64,000 nucleotides of DNA from Acidobacteriota bacterium. Lineage in GTDB: Bacteria; Acidobacteriota; Terriglobia; Acidiferrales; UBA7541. Positions 16,847 to 25,220 of this stretch are shown here, in pieces. Location: contig JABCZN010000008.1 of assembly GCA_013289665.1 (NCBI GenBank), positions 142,181 to 206,180 of the forward strand, read 5' to 3'. Numbering within the stretch: the stretch's first letter is position 1; every line of letters begins with the position of its first letter. The notes under the pieces are model-generated. The model was not told the origin of the DNA and made no database searches. It worked only from the letters and a program-made list of their open reading frames with translations. Both the position numbers and the translations under genes were made by a program.

Positions 16847-18460
16847 CTAGAACCGGTACTGTAGCCGCTGTTCGAAGACGTAGTAGTTCTGCGGCGTTGC
16901 ACCAATCGTGCTCGGATCCTTCAGGCGATCGATGCTGAGGTTGGACTGGAAGCGCACCCAGTAGTTCAAATACCAGTTCACACCGAAGCTGAATTCGTCG
17001 GTGTGCCGGTTGTAGGTAGGAACGTTTTGGGGCGTTTGGAGGTTGTTGAAGAAAATACCAGGCTCATTGCCCTGGATCCCGGAATAGCGGAATGCGAGCT
17101 CCCAGGCTCCCCAACCGCGTCCACCGCCGCCGGGAAGTTCCGGGCCAAACACCGGGTGCTTGATGCGAGGCGTGCCGTTTTCCGGCCGGCGTTCCTTGGT
17201 GAGCAGGTAGGTGGCGGCGGAGTTCCAAGCCTTGAAACGAACGGCGGGCAGATCGGAAAATCCAAGTCCACCGAGGGTCAAGGTGCCGACACCGGTGCGA
17301 TCGAAAATCGCCTGCACGTATTCGTCGCGGAAGCCCCATGGGCCGTTTAGATACGTGAACTCACCTTCATAGCGCCAGACATTCCCGTTGGCTTGAAATT
17401 GCGGCAAGAAGGTAAACGCCGCATCCGGCGAGCCGGTGCTGGGCGTGAGTTCATTGGAAAGTCCGCGCGCCTGGCTGTAGGCGATCGATCCACCAAAGGC
17501 AAGATCGTGGACCCGGCTGTCTTTCTTGTTGCGCCAGGGATAAAAACGGACTCTGCCGACGGCTTCCGGCACGCTGGTGGTGTTGTTGGTGGAGAAGCCT
17601 TTGCCGTTGAACGCGCCCGCCCAGTACTGGAATGCGCCGCCGTTGATGTCGCCGTGAATGGTGACGCCGGGGCTGCGAAACGCGGAAGAAGCCGACGGGT
17701 AAAGCAGAGATTGCAAACCGCGCTCCACGAAATCGATGTTCGTTACGCCGGCGGCCAATTCCTGGGCGAAAGGTTCCTTGAATTGCCCGGCCTGGATCTG
17801 GATGGCGTTATTGTATTTTGCGTTCAAGTAGATATCGCGGATCGTGGCACCGGTAGTGGCGGCGGCGTCGATCAGGATGCCGAACTGGTAGTGGTCGCCA
17901 TAATTTCCTTGAAAGCCAAAGCGGCCGCGGCGCACGGAAAAAGTATCGGCAGGAGTGCCGTCGCCAATATAGTTGCGGTAATCGGTCTGCACGTAACCGT
18001 AAGGCTGAATCTGAAATTGGCCGTCATTGGATTTGATGAAGAAATGCTCGCCGTTCCATCCGGCATTCACCGGCGGGGCGCCGTCTTTCTTCTCGGCGGG
18101 TTTCTGGTACAACACCACGGGCTCCGCGGGCGGCACAACTTCCGCATCAACAGCCGGCGCGGGAGCGGGCAGTGGATAAGTGGTGTTAATCAGGTGAGCA
18201 GCACCGTCGGATGCCGGAGACGGCGCGCGAGACTTCACCTCGACGAGTTGCTGGACCAAATTTTTCAATTGCTCGATGGTTCGGCGCTGCGCGGCAAGTT
18301 CCTGGCGCAATTGGTCCACTTCCGCCTTGCTCGCTGTCGCGGAAGGGGCCTGTATGCCGCCGGTGGCGGAATTCTCATTCTGGGCTTGAACACGCGGGAT
18401 TGTGCCGGCAAGACCCAAAACGACGGCCAGAAGCACAAACCACGTCCTAAGTGAATTCAT
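16847..18460 (-). CDS. OprO/OprP-type phosphate/anion-selective porin
   Basis: 537 residues with a signal peptide cut after VQAQ. A coiled coil (about 45-72, VDQLRQELAAQRRTIEQLKNLVQQL) probably trimerises in the periplasm. The barrel begins with FFIKSNDGQFQIQPYGYVQTDYR, then the family markers FSVRRGRFGFQGNYGDHYQFGILID and QIQAGQFKEPFAQE, and ends with the strand YYVFEQRLQYRF closed by an aromatic residue, the outer-membrane insertion signal. GGGAGGG precedes the ATG. Members pass phosphate or other anions. The PstS-like gene nearby fits phosphate, but selectivity cannot be read from the sequence. Confidence 0.9.
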   Translation of the reverse strand: MNSLRTWFVLLAVVLGLAGTIPRVQAQNENSATGGIQAPSATASKAEVDQLRQELAAQRRTIEQLKNLVQQLVEVKSRAPSPASDGAAHLINTTYPLPAPAPAVDAEVVPPAEPVVLYQKPAEKKDGAPPVNAGWNGEHFFIKSNDGQFQIQPYGYVQTDYRNYIGDGTPADTFSVRRGRFGFQGNYGDHYQFGILIDAAATTGATIRDIYLNAKYNNAIQIQAGQFKEPFAQELAAGVTNIDFVERGLQSLLYPSASSAFRSPGVTIHGDINGGAFQYWAGAFNGKGFSTNNTTSVPEAVGRVRFYPWRNKKDSRVHDLAFGGSIAYSQARGLSNELTPSTGSPDAAFTFLPQFQANGNVWRYEGEFTYLNGPWGFRDEYVQAIFDRTGVGTLTLGGLGFSDLPAVRFKAWNSAATYLLTKERRPENGTPRIKHPVFGPELPGGGGRGWGAWELAFRYSGIQGNEPGIFFNNLQTPQNVPTYNRHTDEFSFGVNWYLNYWVRFQSNLSIDRLKDPSTIGATPQNYYVFEQRLQYRF

Positions 18461-18505
18461 GTTTACCCTCCCAAAATGTTCGAGCGAATCAAGGTGGCGG
18501 ACACG

Positions 18506-18534
18506 CCTTTAGCGCATTCTCAGAATTGTGTCAA
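18506..18534 (-). promoter_or_regulatory. Candidate housekeeping promoter of the porin gene
   Basis: Read leftward, TTGACA (18529-18534) is followed after 17 bp by TAAAGG (18506-18511), about 45 bp upstream of the porin start. The -35 is perfect and the -10 is poor. Confidence 0.4.
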
Positions 18535-18607
18535 GCAAATAATCGAAAAACGGCTAGAAGCGAGAAAAATTTACGCTCCAAGAAGCGCAAAAATGCGGCT
18601 GCAATAG

Positions 18608-19486
18608 TTGATACAAATCGCTTCTGGAGGAGGCATCCGGCAGGCGCGCCGAATTCCCGCGGCAAGAGAATCGCTTCGCAGATGTTCCCGTTTTCTGATA
18701 AACAGGAGTTTGCACTTTGCCCATGCCATCCTCCTGTTTTTTGCGGCCGCGATCGCCGGGACACTGAACGCAGTGGCCGGCGGGGGCAGCTTTGTCTCCT
18801 TTCCCGTACTGCTGTTCACGGGAGTGCCTGCGGTCGAAGCCAATGCCACGAACACGGTGGCACTCTGGCCGGGTCTGGCGGCCAGCACTTTCGTTTACCT
18901 GAAGCGGTTGGACGCGCCACTGCGGCTGCTCATCCCACTCCTGGTGACGAGCCTGGCCGGGGGTTGGGCAGGCGCAGTGCTACTGCTGAGAACTCCGCAA
19001 CACACTTTTCTGCACCTGGTGCCGTGGCTGCTTTTGAGCGGCACGTTGCTGTTTGCCTTAGGCAATCAAATTCGCGCACTTGCGGGCCGGACTTCCGTGG
19101 TCGAGGATCTGCGGCAGTTGTCGTGGCAAGCGATTCTGGTGAGCTCCGTTTTAGAGTTGCTGCTGGCAGTCTACGGCGGATACTTCGGCGCGGGGATCGG
19201 GTTTGTAATCCTCGGCATGCTGGCGGCGCTGGGGATGCGCGATGTTCTGGCGATGGGCGCCATCCGGACATTGCTGGCCGCAGCGTGCAACGTAGCTGCC
19301 GTGGTGACGTTCATCTGGGCTGGAGCGGTTCTCTGGCCGCAGTGCCTGGTGATGCTAGGGGGAGCGCTGACGGGCGGGTGGTTTGGGGCGCAGCTTGCGC
19401 AGACCGCCGACCCGAAGAAAATGCGTTACGCGGTGATCGGCATCGGCTTGGGGATGAGTGCGTATTTTTTTATTACCGGCCGCTAG
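18608..19486 (+). CDS. TauE/SafE-family anion exporter
   Basis: Up to 292 residues; the first 35 or so are not membrane-like and the start is uncertain (TTG at 18608, or a TTG just behind AACAGGAG near 18710). The core shows the TauE/SafE hallmark GTLNAVAGGGSFVSFPVLL in helix 1, NATNTVALWPG, and GGYFGAGIGFVILGMLAALG at the start of the second repeat, giving about eight helices. The family exports sulfite, sulfoacetate and related C2 or organosulfur anions. It sits just upstream of the oxalate island in the same direction but before the gntR promoter, so it is probably a separate unit. Confidence 0.85.
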   Translation: MIQIASGGGIRQARRIPAARESLRRCSRFLINRSLHFAHAILLFFAAAIAGTLNAVAGGGSFVSFPVLLFTGVPAVEANATNTVALWPGLAASTFVYLKRLDAPLRLLIPLLVTSLAGGWAGAVLLLRTPQHTFLHLVPWLLLSGTLLFALGNQIRALAGRTSVVEDLRQLSWQAILVSSVLELLLAVYGGYFGAGIGFVILGMLAALGMRDVLAMGAIRTLLAAACNVAAVVTFIWAGAVLWPQCLVMLGGALTGGWFGAQLAQTADPKKMRYAVIGIGLGMSAYFFITGR

Positions 19487-19544
19487 GACGTTGCGCGCGA
19501 GCTGGGAGCGGTTTTTTGCCTGCGGGTTTCCAGTCCAAAAAATA

Positions 19545-19574
19545 TTGCGAAGTGCTTGACAAGCGGTGTATACT
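19545..19574 (+). promoter_or_regulatory. Candidate promoter of the gntR-OOR operon
   Basis: TTGCGA (19545-19550) and TATACT (19569-19574) are separated by 18 bp. The -10 is a five-of-six match. The transcription start would fall within the adjacent operator, as expected for a repressor-controlled promoter. Confidence 0.5.
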
Positions 19575-19578
19575 CCCG

Positions 19579-19601
19579 CTGGTCCACTTACCGGACCACT
19601 T
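19579..19601. promoter_or_regulatory. Putative GntR/FCD operator O1
   Basis: The 23-bp element CTGGTCC-N7-GGACCACTT contains an inverted repeat TGGTCC/GGACCA, of the TGGT...ACCA type bound by FadR/LldR/PdhR-like regulators. It begins 4 bp after the -10 hexamer and ends just before the gntR start codon. The same element, with 15 of its 16 fixed positions identical, recurs at 29641-29663 ahead of oxlT. Confidence 0.65.
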
Positions 19602-19611
19602 GGAGTCTTGC

Positions 19612-20316
19612 TTGTCACTCAACCTGAAATCCGACTTTGAGACCGTCCGCCGGGACAAAGTTTACGAAGGTGTGGCCAAGCAGATCGAACGGCTGATCCT
19701 GAAAAAACTGCAGCCCGGGGACAAGCTCCCTTCGGAGCGCGATCTGGCGGTCTCGCTTGGAGTCAGCCGAAGCTCAATACGCGATGCGATTCGCAGCCTG
19801 GAGTTGACGGGCATGGTGGAGCCGCGGCAGGGAGCCGGCACGATTGTTCGCCAGATTTCGTCAGACTCGCTGGTCAATCCGCTGGCCAACGCGCGGAAGC
19901 GCAAGGAAGAACTGGTCGGCGAACTGCTGGATTTTCGCAAGATGCTGGAACCGGCGCTCGCCTTCCGCGCCGCCACGCGCGTTTCCCCCGAAGAACTCGC
20001 CGAGATGGAGGAGATCCTCTCGCGGCAGGATCAGAAATTGGCCAATGGGGAAAGCACCATTGCCGAGGACACCGAGTTTCACTACGCCATTGCGCTGGCT
20101 TCCGGCAACAGCGTGGTGCGCAAAGTGCTCGATACGCTGATGGATTTGCTGCGCGATTCGCGGGAACGCAGTCTGCAGGTTGACGGGCGCCCGCAAAAAT
20201 CGCTGGCCGGGCACCGAAAAATCCTGGCTGCGCTGAACCGCCACGACGCGGAAGCCGCGAAGCTTGCCATGCGGCGGCACATCGAAGACGTCGAAAAAAT
20301 GCTTCTTCGGAAGTGA
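19612..20316 (+). CDS. GntR-family (FCD/FadR subfamily) transcriptional regulator
   Basis: 234 residues from a TTG, 6 bp behind TTGGAG; the frame is open far upstream but encodes nothing plausible there. The winged helix-turn-helix lies at about 12-75 (GDKLPSERDLAVSLGVSRSSIRDAI, LELTGMVEPRQGAGTIV). The helical FCD ligand domain follows, with its metal-binding pattern (EDTEFHYAIA, GHRKILAALNRHD, MRRHIEDVEK). FCD regulators commonly sense carboxylates such as lactate, glycolate, malonate or pyruvate. Heading an oxalate operon and facing its own operator, it most likely acts as an oxalate- or metabolite-responsive autorepressor. The effector is an inference. Confidence 0.92.
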   Translation: MSLNLKSDFETVRRDKVYEGVAKQIERLILKKLQPGDKLPSERDLAVSLGVSRSSIRDAIRSLELTGMVEPRQGAGTIVRQISSDSLVNPLANARKRKEELVGELLDFRKMLEPALAFRAATRVSPEELAEMEEILSRQDQKLANGESTIAEDTEFHYAIALASGNSVVRKVLDTLMDLLRDSRERSLQVDGRPQKSLAGHRKILAALNRHDAEAAKLAMRRHIEDVEKMLLRK

Positions 20317-20460
20317 GGTTTGGCCGGCGGGAAATCTTCGGCATGGGTCCGCGAATCGCCCTCGCAGGGATGCGAATGCGGAACGGCGGTCGGCATCGCC
20401 GGGGACGACGAAGAGAATTTCGATTTGAGGACGAGTAGATTGCCTGACTTGCGAGATGAC

Positions 20461-22716
20461 ATGACCGGCGGGCCTTTCGCACCTCCCGAGGCGCAAGCCG
20501 CGAGTCTTTCGAACCCGCAGAATTCCACCCCCTTTGATGGAGCAACAGTCACGCTTCGCGTTTCGGAAGCGCGTGTCGAGGACGTCGGCCATGCCGTTGC
20601 GCGGCTTGCGCCGGCGGACCTGCTGTGCATTGGCGCCAAGCCGGGCGATGTTTTGAAAATCACCGGCGGCACAGTGGCTGTCGGGCGCGCGGAAATTTCC
20701 GACGATGCGCACGAAGGCACGGTCCAGATTGACGGAACTTGCCGCAGCAATTGCAGCGCGGGATTACAGGAGCAGGTGACGGTTACGCCGGTTGAGACGC
20801 AGGCGGCCGTTGCGGTTCGCTTCACACCCATGTGGGTGGGAGCCGCGCCGGCGACGATCGCGCCGGACCGGATGCTGGAAGATCTGGTGGGCATTCCCGT
20901 CGTCACGGGATGCACGGTCCGCGTGCCGACTTTTGCAAAGGCCGTGAACTTCCACGTTGTGCGCACCATTCCCTCGGGACCCGTGGTGATCGGGAAACGC
21001 ACCGATATTCGAGTCGTGGAAGGCGAGCAGACGCCTGCGCGCGCTCCTGCAGTCTCCTACGAAGACATCGGTGGACTTGAGCGCGAAGTGGCGCGGGTGC
21101 GGGAAATTGTCGAACTGCCCCTGAAGTACTCGCACATTTTTGAGCGGTTGGGAATTCTGGCGCCGAAGGGGGTGCTGTTGTACGGGGCGCCGGGCACCGG
21201 GAAGACTTTGCTCGCGCGCGCGGTGGCAGCGGAAAGCCGCGTGCATTTCATCCACCTGAACGGCCCGGAAATCATGCGCAAATTTTATGGCGAGAGCGAG
21301 GCCAAGCTGCGAGAGGTGTTTGAAGAAGCAGCGCGCCATGCACCGGCGATTCTCTTCATTGACGAGATTGACGCCGTCGCCCCGAAACGCGCCGAAGTAA
21401 CCGGCGAAGTGGAGAAGCGCGTTGTGGCGCAGCTTCTGAGTTTGATGGACGGGTTCGTGGCGCGCGGCCACGTGATCGTGATCGGCGCGACAAACATTCC
21501 AGAGACGCTGGACCCCGCTCTGCGGCGGCCCGGCCGCTTCGATCGCGAAATCGAAATCGGGGTTCCGAACACCCAGGCGCGGCTGCAGATTTTGAGGATT
21601 CACACGCGTGCGATGCCGCTTGCGCCGGACGTGGATCTGCGGGAAATTGCCGAACTTTCGCACGGCTTTGTCGGCGCCGATCTGGAAGCACTGGGGCAGG
21701 AAGTGGGCATGATTGCGCTGCGCGGATTCCTCGCGGGCCTCCCGCTGGGCATGGATGGCGCAACGTCCACCGAACTTGGAGCGCTGCAGGTTACGCGCGA
21801 GAATTTCCTCGCGGGTTTGAAGGATGTGGAACCGAGCGCGACGCGCGAATTCTACATTGAGAAAAGCGAAACGACGTTTGCATCTCTCGGCGGCCTGGAT
21901 GAAGTGAAACGAATGCTGGACGCCGTTGTCGAGCACTCTCATCTTCACGCGGAGATCTACGAAAAGTTCGGTCTGGCGCCTCCGCGCGGCATTCTCCTGG
22001 TCGGCCCTTCGGGAACAGGAAAGACCGCCATGGCGCGCGCGCTTTCCGGCGAAAAACAGCTCCCGCTGATCGCCATCGACGGCCCGCAGCTTTATTCGAA
22101 GTGGCTGGGGGATTCAGAAAGAGCCTTGCGTGAAGTTTTCAAGAAAGCAAGACGCGCGGCGCCGTGCGTCCTGTTCTTCGACTCGATTGACGCGCTTGCT
22201 CCCCGGTTCGGCGCCGATCAATCGACGACAGATGTTTATCGAAGGATTCTGAGCCAGCTGCTGCGAGAGATCGACAACCTGCGCGACGTCAAGGGAGTGA
22301 TTTTGCTGGCAGCGACAGATCGCCCCGAACGGATCGAGCCCGCTTTGCTGCGGAGCGGCCGCTTCGACTACATACTCCCGTTCGCAAAGCCGGGCGTTGC
22401 CGATCGCGCGACGATCATCCAGCTCTGTTGCCGGCACGTGCCACTGTCGACGGATATTGATTTCAAGGAATTGGCCGGGCGGATGGAAGGCTTCACCGGG
22501 GCGGATATCGAAAGCCTGTGCAAGAAGGCGACGCTCTCCGCGATCGTGGAAATTCAGCGCGGCACGCGGCTCGCGCCGTTCGTGGTGACTCGCGGGGATT
22601 TTCTGGCGGTTCTCGAGGCTGAACGAAGCAGTCCGAAGCAATCGAATGCAAAGAGCGAACAGGGCAGCGCCGCCGGGGATTTGTATCGTGATGTGTTTAC
22701 TTCAACGAAATACTGA
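20461..22716 (+). CDS. CDC48/VAT-type double AAA+ ATPase with altered D2 Walker B
   Basis: 751 residues from the ATG at 20461; a TTG at 20320 would add a non-conserved extension. The N-terminal region (about 27-190) is a CDC48-type double-psi barrel (VTLRVSEARVEDVGHAVARL, PGDVLKITGG). D1 has Walker A GAPGTGKT (242-249), Walker B FIDEID (D301, E302), pore loop KFYGESE and arginine fingers RRPGRFD. D2 has Walker A GPSGTGKT (515-522) and pore loop KWLGDSE, but its Walker B reads FFDSID, with serine (S575) where the catalytic glutamate should be. D2 sensor 1 reads AATDRPE. Such ATPases unfold or remodel proteins. It sits between gntR and the OOR genes, suggesting a role in assembly or turnover of that complex, which is inference. 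Confidence 0.92.
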   Translation: MTGGPFAPPEAQAASLSNPQNSTPFDGATVTLRVSEARVEDVGHAVARLAPADLLCIGAKPGDVLKITGGTVAVGRAEISDDAHEGTVQIDGTCRSNCSAGLQEQVTVTPVETQAAVAVRFTPMWVGAAPATIAPDRMLEDLVGIPVVTGCTVRVPTFAKAVNFHVVRTIPSGPVVIGKRTDIRVVEGEQTPARAPAVSYEDIGGLEREVARVREIVELPLKYSHIFERLGILAPKGVLLYGAPGTGKTLLARAVAAESRVHFIHLNGPEIMRKFYGESEAKLREVFEEAARHAPAILFIDEIDAVAPKRAEVTGEVEKRVVAQLLSLMDGFVARGHVIVIGATNIPETLDPALRRPGRFDREIEIGVPNTQARLQILRIHTRAMPLAPDVDLREIAELSHGFVGADLEALGQEVGMIALRGFLAGLPLGMDGATSTELGALQVTRENFLAGLKDVEPSATREFYIEKSETTFASLGGLDEVKRMLDAVVEHSHLHAEIYEKFGLAPPRGILLVGPSGTGKTAMARALSGEKQLPLIAIDGPQLYSKWLGDSERALREVFKKARRAAPCVLFFDSIDALAPRFGADQSTTDVYRRILSQLLREIDNLRDVKGVILLAATDRPERIEPALLRSGRFDYILPFAKPGVADRATIIQLCCRHVPLSTDIDFKELAGRMEGFTGADIESLCKKATLSAIVEIQRGTRLAPFVVTRGDFLAVLEAERSSPKQSNAKSEQGSAAGDLYRDVFTSTKY

Positions 22717-22728
22717 CGAGGTGGGAGC

Positions 22729-23376
22729 ATGAGCTATACGGAACTTTCTGTCTGGACGCGCGGCATCATCATGGACAAAGAAGGCCGCGACATCGTGAAC
22801 TCCATATCCACGTCTGCCCGGAAAGAGGGCAAGCACGCGCAGTCGATGGAAAACTATGTGGACAATCCCGATCGCACCAACTGCCCGACGCGCAAGTATT
22901 GCCGCGTGAGCGACACGGTGCTCGAAAACGAGCTCACCTACGAAAACGATCACCCGAACATCGTCGTGCTGGTGGAGGGCACGATGGTGAAGGGCTGGGA
23001 TTACATGCGCGGAATGCCGCCGGGCGGAACGCTGGTGATCAACACACACTACACGCCGGAGTACATGATGCGATTCGTGCCAGGCGCAGACCGGCTGGCG
23101 CAACTGGTTTGCGTGGATGCCGCGAAATTGGCCGACCACAAGTGGCTCTACTACCGGCTCGGGCAGCTGGGTCTCGACCGGCTTTCGACGGAAGGCGCAG
23201 CCGAACGCAGCAAAGCGATCGCACCGGATATCGCGGCTCCTTTGATTGCGGCGGTGGTGAAGACGACGGGAATCGTCAAGATGGAGACGATTCAACCGAT
23301 GATTGCGAATCAGAAGGCTTTCGAGTTGGCGCTTCACGAATTGCACATCCTGCCGCTGAATCCAGTGGCGGCTTAG
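22729..23376 (+). CDS. Oxalate oxidoreductase gamma subunit (2-oxoacid oxidoreductase gamma family)
   Basis: 215 residues, start behind GGTGGGAG, 12 bp after the ATPase stop. It has the gamma-domain fold of 2-oxoacid:acceptor oxidoreductases: an N-terminal strand-helix unit (TRGIIMDKEGRDIVNSISTSARKEGKHAQSMENYV is spread over residues 10-44), a middle segment (HPNIVVLVEGTMVKGWDYMRGMPPGGTLVINTHY region), and a helical end (KTTGIVKMETIQPMI). The GGQG motif of pyruvate enzymes is absent. Unlike the Moorella enzyme, where gamma is reported fused to the ferredoxin-like delta domain, no cysteine clusters are present. The delta function appears to have moved to the next gene. Confidence 0.8.
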   Translation: MSYTELSVWTRGIIMDKEGRDIVNSISTSARKEGKHAQSMENYVDNPDRTNCPTRKYCRVSDTVLENELTYENDHPNIVVLVEGTMVKGWDYMRGMPPGGTLVINTHYTPEYMMRFVPGADRLAQLVCVDAAKLADHKWLYYRLGQLGLDRLSTEGAAERSKAIAPDIAAPLIAAVVKTTGIVKMETIQPMIANQKAFELALHELHILPLNPVAA

Positions 23377-23386
23377 GAAGGAACCC

Positions 23387-25219
23387 ATGTCTACAAAAGG
23401 CACACGCATTCCCGAATGGCTAACCGTTCCCTTCGCAGGCATCACACCCGCGCCGACGCAGGAAAAGGGGCAGGACTTGTTCCCCACAGGCAACTGGCGT
23501 TCGATCCGGCCGGTGTACCGCGACAAGTTGCCGCCCTGCAACAACGCGTGCGGAACGAATGAAAAAATTCAGGGCTATCTGGACCTGGTGAAGCGCGGCA
23601 AATATCTGGACGCCTACGCTCTCATCAAGGAAGACATGCCCTTCCCCTCGGTCACGGGGCGCGTGTGTTACCACCCGTGCGAGACGGCGTGTAACCGCGG
23701 GCAGTACGACGAGGCCATCTCGATTCGCGCGGTGGAACGGTTTCTTGGCGATCTTGGCCAGGCGCTGCAGCGCGACGTCGTGAAACCGGGGAAACCCAAC
23801 GGCAAGAAAGTTGCGGTTGTTGGTTCGGGTCCCGCGGGCCACAGCGCGGCGTATCAGCTTGCGCGCCTCGGCTACAAGGTCACCATCCTTGAGAAATCGC
23901 CGAAAGCTGGGGGCCTCAATCGCGGCGGCATCCCGGATTGGGTTCTCCCGCAGGACGTTCTCGATCGCGAAATCGAGCGTCTCATCGAACTCGGCATCGC
24001 GATCAAGACCAATACCGAAGTCGGCAAGGACGTTTCCTGGGACAGCCTGAAAAAAGATTACGACGCCGTCGTGCTGGCCGTGGGTCTCACGGAGCCGAAC
24101 AGCGTGCGCGCCGAAGGCGAAAACAAGCAAGGTGTGATTTACGGACTTCCCTTCTTGCGCGATATCGGCATGGGCACATCGAAAGTGAAGCTGGGTGCAC
24201 GCGTGGCGGTCATTGGCGGCGGTAACACCGCGATCGACTGCGCCCGCGAAGCGTTACGCCAGGGCGCGGTTGAAGTGACCATGATCACCGTCGAGGGCAA
24301 TCCGAAGGAAATGCCGTGCGTGCCAGAGGATCTCCACGACATGCTCGAAGAAGGTGTGGAGCTGATTCACGGGAAAGCCGTGACCGCGGTGCTCGGCAAC
24401 GGCAGAGTGGAAGCGCTAGAACTCCACCCGGCGAAATTCTCCGGCGCGATTAACGCTTCGCCGATCACGATCAACAAAGACGTGGCTGCGGAGAAGTTCG
24501 CGGTCGACAACGTGATCATCGCCGTCGGCCAGCACGCTTCGCTGGCGTGGCTGCCTGCGGAGTTTAAGACCGAGCGCGGCTCGATCAAGATCGACCGGTT
24601 CGGGCGCCTCGGCGACACGAACTTTTTCGCCGCCGGCGACATCGTGCAGTTGGGTTCGGGTCAGCCGCTGATGGTCGTGAATGCGGTGGGCGACGGCAAG
24701 CGCGTTGCATTCAACCTGGACAAGGCCCTGCGCGGCGAAGCGCTTGAGCCTCGCAAAATCGCCATTGATGTCATCGTGGATTTGAACCGCATGAACATGA
24801 CCTACTTCCCGCACTTTCCTCGGGTCAAGCAGGACATGTTGAATCCCACGAGCCGCAAAAAAACGCAGGACGAGGTAATCCTGGCGTTCACCGAGGAACA
24901 AGCGGTCGAGGAAGCCGGCCGCTGCTTCAGTTGCGGCACCTGCAACGCCTGCGACAACTGTTACCTCGTGTGCCCGGAGCCGTGCATTGCGCGCTCCGAT
25001 CGTTCCAACGGCCTCTACAAAATCCTGGTGGATTACTGCAAAGGCTGCCGCGTCTGCATTGAAGAATGCCCGACCGGTTGCCTGGAGGGCGTGCCCGAGT
25101 TGGACTTCGACGCGGGCGTCGTGCGCATGGATACGGCGTTCGCGATTTCACCCGGTCTGCACGGCCGCCAGGCGCAGGAACTCGCAAATCTGGCCAGCCG
25201 CCCGGCGAAGGAGCTCTAA
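23387..25219 (+). CDS. GltD/PreT-like FAD-NAD(P) oxidoreductase fused to 2x[4Fe-4S] delta domain
   Basis: 610 residues, 10 bp after gamma. Residues 45-125 are a Fer4_20 domain with cysteines 51, 55, 94, 98 and 102. Residues 140-500 are a GltD/PreT-type flavoprotein: FAD site VVGSGPAGHSAAY (about 144-157), NAD(P) site VIGGGNTAIDCA (about 274-286) and FAD-closing FFAAGDI. Residues 510-575 carry two clusters, cysteines 513/516/519/522/525/529/533 and 551/554/557/561/565, in the arrangement of the delta ferredoxin subunit of 2-oxoacid oxidoreductases. The fusion offers a direct route from OOR clusters through flavin to NAD(P)+. It lies between gamma and alpha, so it is probably a structural subunit. 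Confidence 0.88.
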   Translation: MSTKGTRIPEWLTVPFAGITPAPTQEKGQDLFPTGNWRSIRPVYRDKLPPCNNACGTNEKIQGYLDLVKRGKYLDAYALIKEDMPFPSVTGRVCYHPCETACNRGQYDEAISIRAVERFLGDLGQALQRDVVKPGKPNGKKVAVVGSGPAGHSAAYQLARLGYKVTILEKSPKAGGLNRGGIPDWVLPQDVLDREIERLIELGIAIKTNTEVGKDVSWDSLKKDYDAVVLAVGLTEPNSVRAEGENKQGVIYGLPFLRDIGMGTSKVKLGARVAVIGGGNTAIDCAREALRQGAVEVTMITVEGNPKEMPCVPEDLHDMLEEGVELIHGKAVTAVLGNGRVEALELHPAKFSGAINASPITINKDVAAEKFAVDNVIIAVGQHASLAWLPAEFKTERGSIKIDRFGRLGDTNFFAAGDIVQLGSGQPLMVVNAVGDGKRVAFNLDKALRGEALEPRKIAIDVIVDLNRMNMTYFPHFPRVKQDMLNPTSRKKTQDEVILAFTEEQAVEEAGRCFSCGTCNACDNCYLVCPEPCIARSDRSNGLYKILVDYCKGCRVCIEECPTGCLEGVPELDFDAGVVRMDTAFAISPGLHGRQAQELANLASRPAKEL

Positions 25220-25220
25220 C

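Noticed and set aside
19556..19574. TTGACA followed by TATACT at gntR
   Set aside because: The two hexamers are only 7 bp apart, so they cannot form one promoter. TTGCGA at 19545 with an 18-bp spacer fits TATACT better.
18451..19611. Long open frame continuous with the gntR frame
   Set aside because: It lies over the TauE/SafE gene in another frame and its translation is arginine/glycine-rich with no family pattern. The true gntR start is the TTG at 19612 with a ribosome binding site.
20764..21948. Leftward open frame of 394 codons over the AAA+ ATPase
   Set aside because: Antisense shadow of the ATPase gene, with histidine/arginine-rich translation and no ribosome binding site.
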